From assembly GCA_017381715.1 (NCBI GenBank), contig JAFOBR010000060.1:1-37992 (forward strand): a stretch of 37,992 nt of DNA. Direction: 5' to 3'. The stretch is from Clostridia bacterium (GTDB lineage: Bacteria > Bacillota > Clostridia > Oscillospirales > CAG-382). The position numbers and the translations under genes are program-made. The notes below the pieces were generated by a model, which made no database searches, was not told the DNA's origin, and saw only the letters and a list, made by a program, of their open reading frames with translations. Positions 19,954 to 28,702 of this stretch are shown one piece after another. The stretch's first letter is position 1. Each line of letters starts with the position of its first letter.

Positions 19954-21249
19954 TTATTCCTTTCCGAAATATTTATAATAGCCGTTTTCTCCCGTAAGGA
20001 GAGAAAGTCCGCCAAAGAATTGTGAATTCAATTGGAATGCGCCCTTGTTTTCCTCGGAAACAGAGTAGCCTGCGGGCAAAAGGGATTTCATTTCATTCCA
20101 GCGGGTATAGTTTGCATCTCCGTTTATTTCGATACAGCCAACGTTCATAACGTCCAAAGCGGGAGAAAGAGAAGCAAACTGCTTGTTCCATTCTGCAAGG
20201 AAGGGGTTTACCGTAAGGTCTGCACAAAGTACACCGCAACCCTTTTCACGGGCGGCGGTTATCATATCAAAGGATACGGACACGGTTTTTGCGATAGGCT
20301 TTAACGCCACTGCTTTATATCCCATTTCAATGCGCTTTTTAACGTCCTCTACCGAATGGGCGGATTCATCCGCATTGAACACATAGGGATAATTACCTAC
20401 GTAATATTCTTTTTCTGCGGAAAAAGGCTCTTCGATAAGAGCGATACGATCGGATGCGCCCATCTTTTCTATCCCCTCAAGCAACTGTTCAAGACGGGTA
20501 AGGGTATCGTATCTTCCGTTTGCATCCAGATAATACATTATCTTTCCGTTTTTGGTAAGAGGGGTGGAAATATCCTTAACGAGATTATGTATGGCGGATA
20601 TACGGTCTATATCTTTTTCCACCATTATCTGCATATCTTCTTCGCTGCCCGGTTCTTTTCCGGAAGGGGCGCCTATTTTTATCTTCATAAGAGCAGTGCC
20701 GGTTTCTCCCAGCCGCTTTATCTCATCCGCAGATACACCATAGGAAACCAGCGGTATGCGGGCAAGACTTTGGTGGCAGGCGTTCATAGCGGTTTTTGCC
20801 TTTTGAGGAACCATATCCCCAAACCGTTTTATCCCATGCTTTTGGCACCATACCGACCACAAGGCGATATCCACACCCACGAGGGAATTTAAAATAAAGG
20901 TTTCTGCCACCTCAAATCCCGCAAGGGTAAATGCGTGCTTTTTAAGTGCGGGCAAAAGCGCGGGAATAAGCTCATCGGGAGTGTTAAATGACATTCCCTC
21001 AAGCATTTCACAAGCTTTTTTGGTGACGGAAAGCATAATTTCGTCCCCTTTTTCACCGGGGAAAGCGCTAAACACCTTTGGGTCCGACCAAAGGACGCTT
21101 TGTGTGCAGGGAGAAGCGGCAAAATAACCGTCACATTCAACCTTTACCACACTTTGCCAAAGCTGTGTAAGATATCCTCCTTTAAATCCAAAGGGGGAGA
21201 TCAAGGCTTCTTTTACGTGGGCAACGTTACATTTTTGTATTTTCAGCAT
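19954..21249 (-). CDS. Enolase-superfamily enzyme (mandelate racemase/muconate-cycloisomerase type)
   Basis: A 431-residue enzyme. The KxK motif appears at MKIKIGAP, and the metal ligands at YYLDANGR, ALIEEPF and NADESAHS. A further lysine at VALKPIAK would face the KxK pair, as in the muconate cycloisomerase/dipeptide epimerase subgroup. Such enzymes abstract a proton next to a carboxylate; the product may be an epimer or dehydrated acid, and no exact substrate can be read. GGAGAG sits about 6 nt before the ATG, so the 23-nt overlap with the end of coaD appears genuine. The following dehydrogenase begins 4 nt past its stop. Confidence 0.75.
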   Translation of the reverse strand: MLKIQKCNVAHVKEALISPFGFKGGYLTQLWQSVVKVECDGYFAASPCTQSVLWSDPKVFSAFPGEKGDEIMLSVTKKACEMLEGMSFNTPDELIPALLPALKKHAFTLAGFEVAETFILNSLVGVDIALWSVWCQKHGIKRFGDMVPQKAKTAMNACHQSLARIPLVSYGVSADEIKRLGETGTALMKIKIGAPSGKEPGSEEDMQIMVEKDIDRISAIHNLVKDISTPLTKNGKIMYYLDANGRYDTLTRLEQLLEGIEKMGASDRIALIEEPFSAEKEYYVGNYPYVFNADESAHSVEDVKKRIEMGYKAVALKPIAKTVSVSFDMITAAREKGCGVLCADLTVNPFLAEWNKQFASLSPALDVMNVGCIEINGDANYTRWNEMKSLLPAGYSVSEENKGAFQLNSQFFGGLSLLTGENGYYKYFGKE

Positions 21250-21703
21250 AAAATCTCTCCGTTAGTTCCCAAGCGGGACAAAGACTTTTTATTTCCTTTC
21301 CCGCCCCAAGACTTTCTCTTACCAGCGTGGAGCTTATATTTTCAAATTCTTCCTTTGCGGGCATCATTACAGTTACAGCGCGGCAACGGGCGGAATTATA
21401 CTCCGCCATTTCGGTTTCGTACTCCATATCGCCTCTGCGCACACCTTTAACAATGTGGGTGTACCCCTGTTCATTACAAAGATCAAATAGCATTCCTTCC
21501 CATATTATAACGGGAATATCCGTGCCCTCAAGGGCTTCTTCCAAAAGGGCTTTCTTTTGTTCGGGGGTAAAAAGATACTCTTTTTCGGGGTTAAAAAGTA
21601 TTCCCACCGTTACGTCCCCGTAAAGCTGTTTTGCACGGAGTATAATATCCAGATGCCCTTTTGTTACGGGGTCATAGCTTCCCGGCAATATTGCCTTTGC
21701 CAT
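21227..21703 (-). CDS. coaD: Phosphopantetheine adenylyltransferase
   Basis: It makes dephospho-CoA from 4'-phosphopantetheine and ATP, the fourth step of coenzyme A synthesis. The 158-residue length is normal. The nucleotidyltransferase motif GSYDPVTKGHLD (residues about 8-19) carries the TxGH signature, and VKGVRRGDMEYE and ENISSTLVRE (the ISSTxxRE motif) complete the active site. The ATG is 1 nt after the rsmD stop, and rsmD-coaD is a standard gene pair. Its last codons lie inside the next gene. Confidence 0.97.
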   Translation of the reverse strand: MAKAILPGSYDPVTKGHLDIILRAKQLYGDVTVGILFNPEKEYLFTPEQKKALLEEALEGTDIPVIIWEGMLFDLCNEQGYTHIVKGVRRGDMEYETEMAEYNSARCRAVTVMMPAKEEFENISSTLVRESLGAGKEIKSLCPAWELTERFYAENTKM

Positions 21704-21704
21704 T

Positions 21705-22247
21705 TTAATTTCTTCTCATTACCGTAACGGCAGTAGAACCGTAGCGGTAGCCTTTGCATTCCCATCCGTCCGGAGGTACGGGAACGCCGTCAAAAGCGGA
21801 TTCGGCAATAATGATGCAATCATCTTCCAGAATATCCGTCTGGAACATACGCTTTAAAACCTCGTCTATAAAGCCTTCCTTATAAGGAGGGTCGAGAAAA
21901 ACAAGAGAAAACTTTTGCTTGTTTTCTGCCATACGAAGATAATCCTTCCAATCTGCGGTAACTATACGGCAATCGGGAAGCAGTTTTGTTTTTGCAGCGT
22001 TGTTGCGTATAACCTCTGTTGCGGCGCGGGAATTATCCACGATAACTGCGCTCTGCGCCCCTCTTGAAAGTGCCTCCAGTGCCATCTGACCGCTTCCGCC
22101 GAAAAGATCCAGCACGGTTCTGTCGCCTATATCAAACTGAATTGCGGAAAAAATTGCCTCTTTTACCTTTTCCGAGGTGGGACGTGTTGCCTCGCCGGGG
22201 AGAGTTGTAAGACGGGCGCCTCTGGCTTTTCCGGTTATAATTCTCAT
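21705..22247 (-). CDS. rsmD: 16S rRNA (guanine966-N2)-methyltransferase
   Basis: A 180-residue SAM-dependent methyltransferase acting on G966 of 16S rRNA. The N-terminus MRIITGKARGARL and TRPTSEKVKEAIF are characteristic of RsmD. The SAM-binding motif is VLDLFGGSGQMALEAL, and the catalytic N-methyltransferase motif is DPPY in LVFLDPPYKEG. GGAGAA precedes the ATG, 2 nt after the uvrC stop. Confidence 0.96.
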   Translation of the reverse strand: MRIITGKARGARLTTLPGEATRPTSEKVKEAIFSAIQFDIGDRTVLDLFGGSGQMALEALSRGAQSAVIVDNSRAATEVIRNNAAKTKLLPDCRIVTADWKDYLRMAENKQKFSLVFLDPPYKEGFIDEVLKRMFQTDILEDDCIIIAESAFDGVPVPPDGWECKGYRYGSTAVTVMRRN

Positions 22248-22249
22248 TT

Positions 22250-24049
22250 TTATTCTCCTTCAAAATAGCTTATAATACTGTCTGCGGTTTTTTCGCTTAA
22301 GCCTTTAACCTTTAACAGCTCTTCCTTTGTCGCCTGTTTTACGGCTTTAAACGAGCCGAAATGCCCTAAAATTGCGGCAGCGGTCTTTTCCCCCACACCC
22401 TTTATGGCGGTGAGTGAGCTGGAGCTTACGGATTTACGGCGTTTTTTATCCATTCTGTCAAGAGAAAATCTGTGAACTTCCTCTTGTATACGGTATATGA
22501 ACACAAAAAGATCCTGCCTTGTGGTAAGACCTATTTCGTTTTCCCCGTCGGTAAGTGAACGGGTCTTGTGGTGCTCATCCTTTATCATACCGAACACGGG
22601 TATGTGGGAAAGCCCTTTTTCTTTAAGCACCTTTTTTGCAACAGCCACGTGCTGTACGCCGCCGTCCATAAGTAAAAGGTCGGGCGCATCCCATTCGCTG
22701 TGGGAAAATCTGCGGGACAGCGCTTCTTCCGTTGCGCCGTAATCATTTTGCGCGAATTCTTTTATATTAAACGTGCGGTAATGCTTTTTCACAAACCGAC
22801 CGTTTATAAGCACGGTCATACCTGCGGTGGTATATTCTTCCCCGGAATTGGAAATATCGAAAGCCTCTATACGCTCGGGCACGGTTTCAAGCATAAGGAA
22901 GGATGCAAGATTGGTAAGCACCGCCACGTCCTTTTCCTCTGCTTTGCGCTTGTGCAAAAGCAATTCCTTTGCGTTGGTCTGCGCCATTTCCGCAAGAGTC
23001 TTTTTATCACCTCTGCGGGCGATTTTTAAAGAAACCTTAAGGGAGGAAAAATCCTTTGCCCACTGCTCAAACAGACTTATATCCGTTTCCTCAAGCTCAA
23101 AGGTGGTGTAAATATCTCTGGGAATATATCCTCGGAGGGTATACAACCGCTGAAGCAGAGAGATAACGGCAGAAGAATCCAAAATTTCGTCCGCACCGAA
23201 GTAAAGGCACTCTCTGTCTGCGATAGCGCCGTGACGCACGAAGAAAAGATTAACGGCAGAGCCGAGATCATCACGGTATACGCCGATAAAATCTCCCTCG
23301 AAATCCGGCGCTCCGACAATATGTTGTTTATCGCCCAGACGCTTTACGGCGTTAATGCGGTCTCTGTATTTTGCGGCACGCTCGTAGTACATATCCTCTG
23401 CCGCCGCATTCATTTTTTCTGTGAGTGATTTTATTAAAAAAGTATATTCGCCGTTTAGAAAACGGGAAAGCTCTGAAAATATTTCTTTATATTCCGAAGA
23501 GCTTATATTCCCCGAGCAGGGAGCTACGCAAAGCCCTATCTGTGCGTTGAGGCAGGGCCGCTGCTTGCCTATATCCTTTGGAAAAACACGGTTGCAGGTG
23601 GGAATACCAAAGGTGCGACGTGCCGTTTCGGCAATATTTCTGGCAACGATGTAAGATGAAAAGGGGCCGAAATAACGGGCTTTATCGTCCTCCCGTTTAT
23701 ACACGGTAACAAGACGGGGGTACTCTTCGTCGATTATTTTAAGATAAGGATAGCCGGAGGAATCCTTAAGCTTTATATTGTATCTGGGCATATACTGCTT
23801 TATAAATGAGTTTTCAAGCAGCAACGCCTCTAATTCCGTATCGGTATGGTAAACCTCAAAATCGTGGACTGATGCCACCATACGGGCGGTTTTACCCGTA
23901 TGAGTCTGGGCAAAATATGAGCTTACGCGGTTGCAAAGCGCCTTGGATTTGCCCACGTAGATAACCTTGCCGGATTGGGAATGCATTATATACACGCCGG
24001 GGGTTGGGGGAAGCAAGCGCGCTTTTTCAAGTAATTGCTCTTTGGTCAT
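22250..24049 (-). CDS. uvrC: Excinuclease ABC subunit C
   Basis: It makes both incisions in UvrABC nucleotide-excision repair. The 599 residues show the GIY-YIG nuclease domain at the N-terminus (PGVYIMHSQSGKVIYVGKSK), the cysteine segment PCLNAQIGLCVAPC, the UVR motif at AAEDMYYERAAKYRDRI, the RNase H-like second nuclease domain (EAFDISNSGE and LLLMDGGVQHV), and a C-terminal double helix-hairpin-helix (AIKGVGEKTAAAIL, KVKGLSEKTADSI). Length is typical. AAGGACG precedes the ATG. The gene begins only about 20 nt downstream of the ptsH terminator, and no clear promoter lies between, so transcription may depend partly on readthrough. Confidence 0.96.
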   Translation of the reverse strand: MTKEQLLEKARLLPPTPGVYIMHSQSGKVIYVGKSKALCNRVSSYFAQTHTGKTARMVASVHDFEVYHTDTELEALLLENSFIKQYMPRYNIKLKDSSGYPYLKIIDEEYPRLVTVYKREDDKARYFGPFSSYIVARNIAETARRTFGIPTCNRVFPKDIGKQRPCLNAQIGLCVAPCSGNISSSEYKEIFSELSRFLNGEYTFLIKSLTEKMNAAAEDMYYERAAKYRDRINAVKRLGDKQHIVGAPDFEGDFIGVYRDDLGSAVNLFFVRHGAIADRECLYFGADEILDSSAVISLLQRLYTLRGYIPRDIYTTFELEETDISLFEQWAKDFSSLKVSLKIARRGDKKTLAEMAQTNAKELLLHKRKAEEKDVAVLTNLASFLMLETVPERIEAFDISNSGEEYTTAGMTVLINGRFVKKHYRTFNIKEFAQNDYGATEEALSRRFSHSEWDAPDLLLMDGGVQHVAVAKKVLKEKGLSHIPVFGMIKDEHHKTRSLTDGENEIGLTTRQDLFVFIYRIQEEVHRFSLDRMDKKRRKSVSSSSLTAIKGVGEKTAAAILGHFGSFKAVKQATKEELLKVKGLSEKTADSIISYFEGE

Positions 24050-24069
24050 AAAAGGCGTCCTTTTTAACT

Positions 24070-24102
24070 AAAAAAAACAAACGGGAGGGGCAAGCCCCTC
24101 CC
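24070..24102 (-). terminator. Terminator of ptsH
   Basis: On the minus strand GGGAGGGGC pairs perfectly with GCCCCTCCC around a two-base TT (24083-24102), then GTTTGTTTTTTTT follows. It is one of the strongest hairpins in the window. Confidence 0.88.
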
Positions 24103-24136
24103 CCTGAAAGTTGAGATGACGATATTTGCTTAAAGC

Positions 24137-24400
24137 TTAATCGGCAAAGCCGCTGAGTATCAAAGAGCAAAGTCCTTCGAGTGCCTCGTTTTCGTCTATT
24201 CCGTCTGCGATAAGTGTAACGGAATCACCCTGACGTACGCCAAGGGAAAGAACACCCAGCAAGCTCTTTGCATTTGCACGGCGGGAGTTATTTTCTATCC
24301 ACACGGAGCATCTGTATGAGTTTGCTTTCTGTATAAAGAAAGTGGCAGGGCGCGCATGCAGTCCTACACTGTTAACCAATGTTATCTCCTTTGAAAGCAT
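24137..24400 (-). CDS. ptsH: HPr phosphocarrier protein
   Basis: An 87-residue phosphocarrier of the PTS. The phosphorylated histidine is His15 in GLHARPA, and Ser46 in NAKSLLGV is the site used by HPr kinase in Firmicutes for catabolite control. Since both are present it could act in phosphotransfer and regulation; the Crh paralogue, which lacks His15, is ruled out. No enzyme I or sugar permease lies in the window. GGAGGA precedes the ATG, and the gene has its own promoter and terminator, forming a single-gene unit. Confidence 0.93.
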   Translation of the reverse strand: MLSKEITLVNSVGLHARPATFFIQKANSYRCSVWIENNSRRANAKSLLGVLSLGVRQGDSVTLIADGIDENEALEGLCSLILSGFAD

Positions 24401-24436
24401 TTTATATTCCTCCGTAATAAACTAATATAATAACAT

Positions 24437-24465
24437 ATTATAATTGAAAACCACTTGATTGTCAA
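24437..24465 (-). promoter_or_regulatory. Sigma-A promoter of ptsH
   Basis: TTGACA (24460-24465) and TATAAT (24437-24442) on the minus strand, both perfect hexamers, separated by 17 nt. The leader would be about 30 nt. Confidence 0.85.
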
Positions 24466-24483
24466 GCATTATTTTATTCCGAT

Positions 24484-24996
24484 TTATTCGGAAATATTGT
24501 TTCCTTCCGTTTTGGAAGAAGTTTCCGCTTGAGTAACGGATTTTACCGTAAGATCAAAGGCTACAAGGGTTCCTTCTGCGGATATAACGTCACCTGCGGA
24601 AATAACTTTTCCGTTTTCAAGGCAGAACACTCCGTCACGGTAATATCCCTCTACCGTAAGAACGCCGGATACTACGCTTTTTTCAAGCTCTACGTCGGCT
24701 TCGTAGCTTCCATCCTCCATCTGAACCAAAACGGGTGCCAGTATTTTTGAAAGTTTATCCGTCTTGCCCAGATAAGTATCCGTTCCTGCAATGTAAAGGT
24801 CATCTCCCGTTAGGAAATAACTGTAAAACACGGTGGGCACGGGCTCGGTTTCAAAGGCGATCTCCATAGTTACCGTTTCTTCTCCCGAAACAAGACGGAT
24901 AATATCCGTACGGAAGAATGCGCCTGCGATTATGGCAACGATAAGAACTATGATAACTATATCCAATACGTTGAATTTTTTAAGCTTATTCCTCAT
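24484..24996 (-). CDS. DUF4330 membrane-anchored protein (second copy)
   Basis: A 170-residue protein with a short basic N-terminus, one membrane segment (LDIVIIVLIVAIIAGAFF, about residues 11-28) and an extracytoplasmic beta-rich domain. This matches DUF4330, whose function is unknown. It is a paralogue of the gene directly upstream (NVLDIVIIV versus NALDALIIV). The two frames overlap by 11 nt, so translation is probably coupled. It is last in the run that begins at ylxM; the membrane polymer-ligase gene nearby suggests an envelope role, which is inference. Confidence 0.75.
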   Translation of the reverse strand: MRNKLKKFNVLDIVIIVLIVAIIAGAFFRTDIIRLVSGEETVTMEIAFETEPVPTVFYSYFLTGDDLYIAGTDTYLGKTDKLSKILAPVLVQMEDGSYEADVELEKSVVSGVLTVEGYYRDGVFCLENGKVISAGDVISAEGTLVAFDLTVKSVTQAETSSKTEGNNISE

Positions 24997-25477
24997 CAGA
25001 CTTTACCCCCGTAATTCCGGCAAAATATCCATTGGCGGAAAAGCCGTTTATATAAAACTCTATATCCCCGTTCACCTTTAAGTTAACGCCGTTGACGGAA
25101 TATCCGCGGGAATCGGATTCCGCGTCTATTTCCACTGTCATAACGATACGGCTATGGTCGGGAACCTCCACCGTAACCAAGGGCCAGCGGTTGCCGCTGT
25201 CCACACGGGTGTCCGCATAAACCTGAGTAGCCTTGGCGGTATAGGATTTTTTAACCACACCTATAAAGGTTCCGTCAGTGTTGTAGAGCATATCGCCTTC
25301 GTTGATTTGGGCGATAATATCGTTGGGAACGCAATCCGCAATCACGGTTACCTGAACTTTTTCCGTGCTCCAGCCTGCTTCGGAAAGGGTCTTAACCCCC
25401 AAAAACACGAATATTGCAACAAATGCAACTATTATTAAAGCATCAAGAGCGTTAAAGGTTTTTTTATTCCATTTCAT
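24986..25477 (-). CDS. DUF4330 membrane-anchored protein (first copy)
   Basis: A 163-residue protein with one membrane segment (LDALIIVAFVAIFVFLGV, about residues 11-28) and an exported domain with repeated short strands (TVIADCVPNDI, MLYNTDGTFIGVV, RIVMTVEIDAE, NGVNLKVNGDIEFYING). DUF4330 proteins commonly sit by cell-surface polysaccharide genes. The ATG overlaps the stop of the O-antigen-ligase-like gene in an ATGA. Confidence 0.75.
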   Translation of the reverse strand: MKWNKKTFNALDALIIVAFVAIFVFLGVKTLSEAGWSTEKVQVTVIADCVPNDIIAQINEGDMLYNTDGTFIGVVKKSYTAKATQVYADTRVDSGNRWPLVTVEVPDHSRIVMTVEIDAESDSRGYSVNGVNLKVNGDIEFYINGFSANGYFAGITGVKSDEE

Positions 25478-27234
25478 ATTTCATCGCCTGCCTCTCTGTC
25501 ATAAATTCTGGGTAGTCCGCATATACAGCCGCAGACCGCCGAAAACAAAAGTGTGTTTTCCCACATATTCCATACTCCGCCGAATATACCGCAAATCAAA
25601 AGAGAAAATAGGGTGGCTACCGCCGCAGCGGCGGAATGCTTTAATTTGCCTGTGGTTTTGCCGGAAACGGTAATCAGTCCTCGGCGCAGTATCAATACCA
25701 CAGTTGCGGCAAACAGCATAAAGAGAAGGATTCCTCCTCCGATAATCAAAGCCGAATACATATCTCCGCCGGCGGAAGCACCGTAGCCTGCGCTCTTAAA
25801 AGCGAAATTAAAGGCGTTTTCACCTAATCCCACGCCGGAAAACAGATATTTAAAGGCTGTTTTTGCGGCGAAGGGATAAACGGGAATTTCTGTAACCGTA
25901 CTGCCGTTTATTATTCCCGTGCTGAACAGCACGAGCACTGCCGCGCAGGAGATTACAGCGCCGAAAATTATTCCCATACGTTTGCGGAATGCAAATATCA
26001 AATACAAAGCAGTTGTGCAAATTACCGCAAGATACATCCATTCGGAAAAGCTTAAAGCCGCCGCAACGTATATTGCCAGGCAGGCAAGCGGGCCCGAGGA
26101 AAATGCGCCTCTTGAAAAAGCGGTGGAAAGGGCGGCGGGAAGAAACAGGGGCAAAAGAAGGATATGAACGCTCTTTTGCGCCAGATAATCGCCGAAAGCG
26201 CCAAGATTGCCCCCGAACAAAAATGCAAAAATACAGCAAAGGCCAAGTATTAAAGCGCCGCTGTTTATTACGCTCATAAGGCGGTAAAGCTGCTCACTGC
26301 TGCGCATAAGGTTTGCGCACAGAATATATAAAACGGCTACCGTAATTACGGTCAAGCCTATATTTTCATAGCCAAAGGGTGTTATTTTCCCCGCGATGTA
26401 AGCGGAAAAAGCAAACAGCAAAGCAAAAATATCTGCCGCGGTAAAATAAAAATTACGCTTGCCGATAAGAAGCTTGAACAGATAGCTTACACCCGCTGTC
26501 AACGCCACGCAGGCGGAGATACGGATATCGGCAAAGGGTAAAAGGAACAGAGAAATATATAATCCCCCTTCGGGAGAGTATATTATGACCGCAAAAGCGG
26601 CAACTGCAAGTAAAAACAAAAGTATATTCAAAGGGGATACGAAAAATCCCAAAACGCCTGCAACAGTGCCGAAAAGCACTCCCCACGCCAGACGCTTTTT
26701 GGGCGGTCTTCTTTCCTCCAAAGCGTAACGGCTTACAGAAAACATTTCTCTTGCCACGTAGGAGGTTAAGATACCGTCGCTTATACAGGTGATCATACTG
26801 CGGCGCAGAGGCATAAGCAAAAGCCCCGAAAAAGCGATAACCGCAGAATATATAAGGGAAAACAGTTCGTATTCACTGCCCGCATACAGCTTTACAAAAA
26901 AAGCGGCAGCGGAATACAGACCTGTAAAAAACAAAAATACTCCGAAACTGCCGACGGAGGTATCAAGCAAGGCTCTGCAAAGAGATGCCGTTATGGACAC
27001 CACACGGCTTTTTTCTGCGTGCAATGCGCAAAATCTGCGCACACGGGAGGCACCGTGGGTGAATTTTTTATATAAATATCCCAGCATACTGCTTTCGAGC
27101 AGGTTATCTTCCTTTAACAAGGCATCGCTCTTGGCTTGGGGCGTTTCTCCCTTACCGGAAAAAAAGCGCGACCAAATACGGCTCCCACCTGTGAGCCGTG
27201 AGATATACGAGCCGATTTTGCCGCGTTTTAACAT
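25474..27234 (-). CDS. O-antigen ligase-like polytopic membrane protein
   Basis: A 586-residue protein with about a dozen hydrophobic segments, starting near residue 90, after a basic cytoplasmic N-terminus. The layout, including the segment GVGLGENAFNFAFKSAGYG shortly before the last membrane helices, resembles the O-antigen ligase/Wzy_C family that joins or polymerises surface glycans at the outer membrane face. Low-complexity membrane sequence limits certainty, and the substrate is unknown. The start overlaps the trmD stop, so it is translated with the tRNA-modification gene; the two DUF4330 genes that follow are likely partners. Confidence 0.65.
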   Translation of the reverse strand: MLKRGKIGSYISRLTGGSRIWSRFFSGKGETPQAKSDALLKEDNLLESSMLGYLYKKFTHGASRVRRFCALHAEKSRVVSITASLCRALLDTSVGSFGVFLFFTGLYSAAAFFVKLYAGSEYELFSLIYSAVIAFSGLLLMPLRRSMITCISDGILTSYVAREMFSVSRYALEERRPPKKRLAWGVLFGTVAGVLGFFVSPLNILLFLLAVAAFAVIIYSPEGGLYISLFLLPFADIRISACVALTAGVSYLFKLLIGKRNFYFTAADIFALLFAFSAYIAGKITPFGYENIGLTVITVAVLYILCANLMRSSEQLYRLMSVINSGALILGLCCIFAFLFGGNLGAFGDYLAQKSVHILLLPLFLPAALSTAFSRGAFSSGPLACLAIYVAAALSFSEWMYLAVICTTALYLIFAFRKRMGIIFGAVISCAAVLVLFSTGIINGSTVTEIPVYPFAAKTAFKYLFSGVGLGENAFNFAFKSAGYGASAGGDMYSALIIGGGILLFMLFAATVVLILRRGLITVSGKTTGKLKHSAAAAVATLFSLLICGIFGGVWNMWENTLLFSAVCGCICGLPRIYDREAGDEI

Positions 27235-27932
27235 TTTTTCTTTTCCTCGGTAACCGTCTTTATAAGGTCGGGACGTTTTTTAAGGGTGCGAAGCAGAGAT
27301 TGCTCTGCCTGCCACTTTTTTATTTCTGCGTGGTTGCCGTTTACCAACACCTCCGGCACCTCCAGCCCTTCAAAAACTCTGGGGCGGGTATACTGGGGAT
27401 ATTCCAGCAAGCCATCCGACAAGCTTTCTTTTTCATAACATTCCGGATCCTTGAGCACGCCTTCCAGAAGTCTGGCGGTAGCATCCACCACGATCTCTGC
27501 GGCTATCTCTCCTCCGGTAAGAACGTAATCGCCTATAGATATCTCTTCGTCTATTTCCAGCTCGATAACGCGCTCGTCAATACCCTCGTAATGACCGCAA
27601 AGTAAAATAAGGTTATCATACTGCAAAAGCTCCTTGGCTTTCTGCTGGTTGAACAGACTGCCCTGAGGAGAGAAATATATGGTGCGCACGCTTCCGTTAA
27701 GACGCTTCTTAACATCCCGTATGCAATCCACAATAGGCTGACACGCCATAACAAGACCAAAGCCGCCGCCGTAGGGAGAATCGTCCACACGGCGGTGCTT
27801 ATCTTTGGTATACGATCTGATATCGTTTGTATTAAGTGTAAATAATCCTTTTGCGCGCGCTCTGCCGATAATGCTGGTATTAAAATAATTATCCAGCATA
27901 TCGGGGAACAGGGTAAGTATTTCGTAATGCAA
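27228..27932 (-). CDS. trmD: tRNA (guanine37-N1)-methyltransferase
   Basis: A 234-residue SPOUT-class enzyme that methylates G37 of tRNAs reading CNN and some other codons, preventing frameshifts. The trefoil-knot region is clear: LCGHYEGIDERVIE then SIGDYVLTGGEIAAEIVVDA. The N-terminus YEILTLFPDML is conserved, so the TTG start at 27932 is used; AGGAAG precedes it, and no usable ATG keeps those residues. The rimM-trmD order is standard; rplS, which usually follows, is absent here. Confidence 0.95.
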   Translation of the reverse strand: MHYEILTLFPDMLDNYFNTSIIGRARAKGLFTLNTNDIRSYTKDKHRRVDDSPYGGGFGLVMACQPIVDCIRDVKKRLNGSVRTIYFSPQGSLFNQQKAKELLQYDNLILLCGHYEGIDERVIELEIDEEISIGDYVLTGGEIAAEIVVDATARLLEGVLKDPECYEKESLSDGLLEYPQYTRPRVFEGLEVPEVLVNGNHAEIKKWQAEQSLLRTLKKRPDLIKTVTEEKKKC

Positions 27933-27937
27933 AAATA

Positions 27938-28438
27938 TCAGCTTCCTATCCTGAGTCCTTCGTCCAAACGGACGTGTATGCCCTTTTCCACATCGACGGA
28001 GACAATATATCTGTCCACCGCGGGCATAAGATATTCTTTTTCTTCCCCTGCGATATAATATAAAAATCCGCCGATCGTTTCGTCAATACGGGCAAGCTTT
28101 CCAACCTGCTCGCCGCTGTCCGCATCGAACACGGGGAGATCGATAAGATCGTCGTTATAAATTACGTCCGTGGGAAGAGCCGGATCGTAACGGTCAAAAT
28201 AAACTGTCCTGCCGGTAAGCACCGCGCAGGAGGTACGGTCCTCGTATCCCTCAAAAACAATAGAGGGTATGTTGGGACGGTACAAAGCTATTTTAAGCTT
28301 TTTTTCGCCCTTTGGGTCCAGATAGAGATATTCCACTCCCTCCAGATAATCGGGGCTGTCACACCAGCAGGAAAATTTCAGTTCCCCTTTTATGCCTCGG
28401 GGAGAATTAAGCCTGCCTGCTTCCAAAAATCTTTTCAT
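27938..28438 (-). CDS. rimM: 16S rRNA processing protein RimM
   Basis: A 166-residue ribosome maturation factor for 30S head assembly that binds S19. The N-terminal beta-barrel has the signature EAGRLNSPRGIKGELKF, and the C-terminal PRC-barrel has the family pattern (DLIDLPVFDADSGEQVGKL, EYLMPAVDRYIVSVDVEKG). The ATG overlaps the khpA stop by one base (TAATG); trmD starts 5 nt after it. Confidence 0.94.
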   Translation of the reverse strand: MKRFLEAGRLNSPRGIKGELKFSCWCDSPDYLEGVEYLYLDPKGEKKLKIALYRPNIPSIVFEGYEDRTSCAVLTGRTVYFDRYDPALPTDVIYNDDLIDLPVFDADSGEQVGKLARIDETIGGFLYYIAGEEKEYLMPAVDRYIVSVDVEKGIHVRLDEGLRIGS

Positions 28439-28668
28439 TAGTCAACAATATCTACGATAACGCGCTTGTTTTCCTTGGCTGCAGCCGCACGCATAACCAC
28501 ACGTATGCACTTTGCGATTCTGCCGCCGCGGCCGATAACCTTACCCATATCGGACTTGGCAACGGAAAGTTCCAGAATGACCGTATCACCGCTGACTTTT
28601 TCGGTAACCGCTACCTGCTCGGGATTTTCCACGATAGCAGATGCGATATCAATAAGTGTCTGCTTCAT
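28438..28668 (-). CDS. khpA: KH-domain RNA-binding protein
   Basis: A 76-residue single type II KH domain. The GxxG loop is GRGGR in KVIGRGGRIAKCIR, and the flanking strands and helices match KhpA (YlqC), an RNA-binding protein that pairs with KhpB and affects cell division and sRNA biology in Firmicutes. AAAGGA precedes the ATG. It sits between rpsP and rimM, its usual place. Confidence 0.93.
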   Translation of the reverse strand: MKQTLIDIASAIVENPEQVAVTEKVSGDTVILELSVAKSDMGKVIGRGGRIAKCIRVVMRAAAAKENKRVIVDIVD

Positions 28669-28702
28669 CAGATAACCGTCCTTTCAAAAAAATCGGCATA
28701 TT

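Noticed and set aside
24477-24493. TTCCGA/TCGGAA hairpin at the end of the second DUF4330 gene
   Set aside because: Only 6 bp, overlapping the stop codon, with no T run on the minus strand; too weak to call a terminator.
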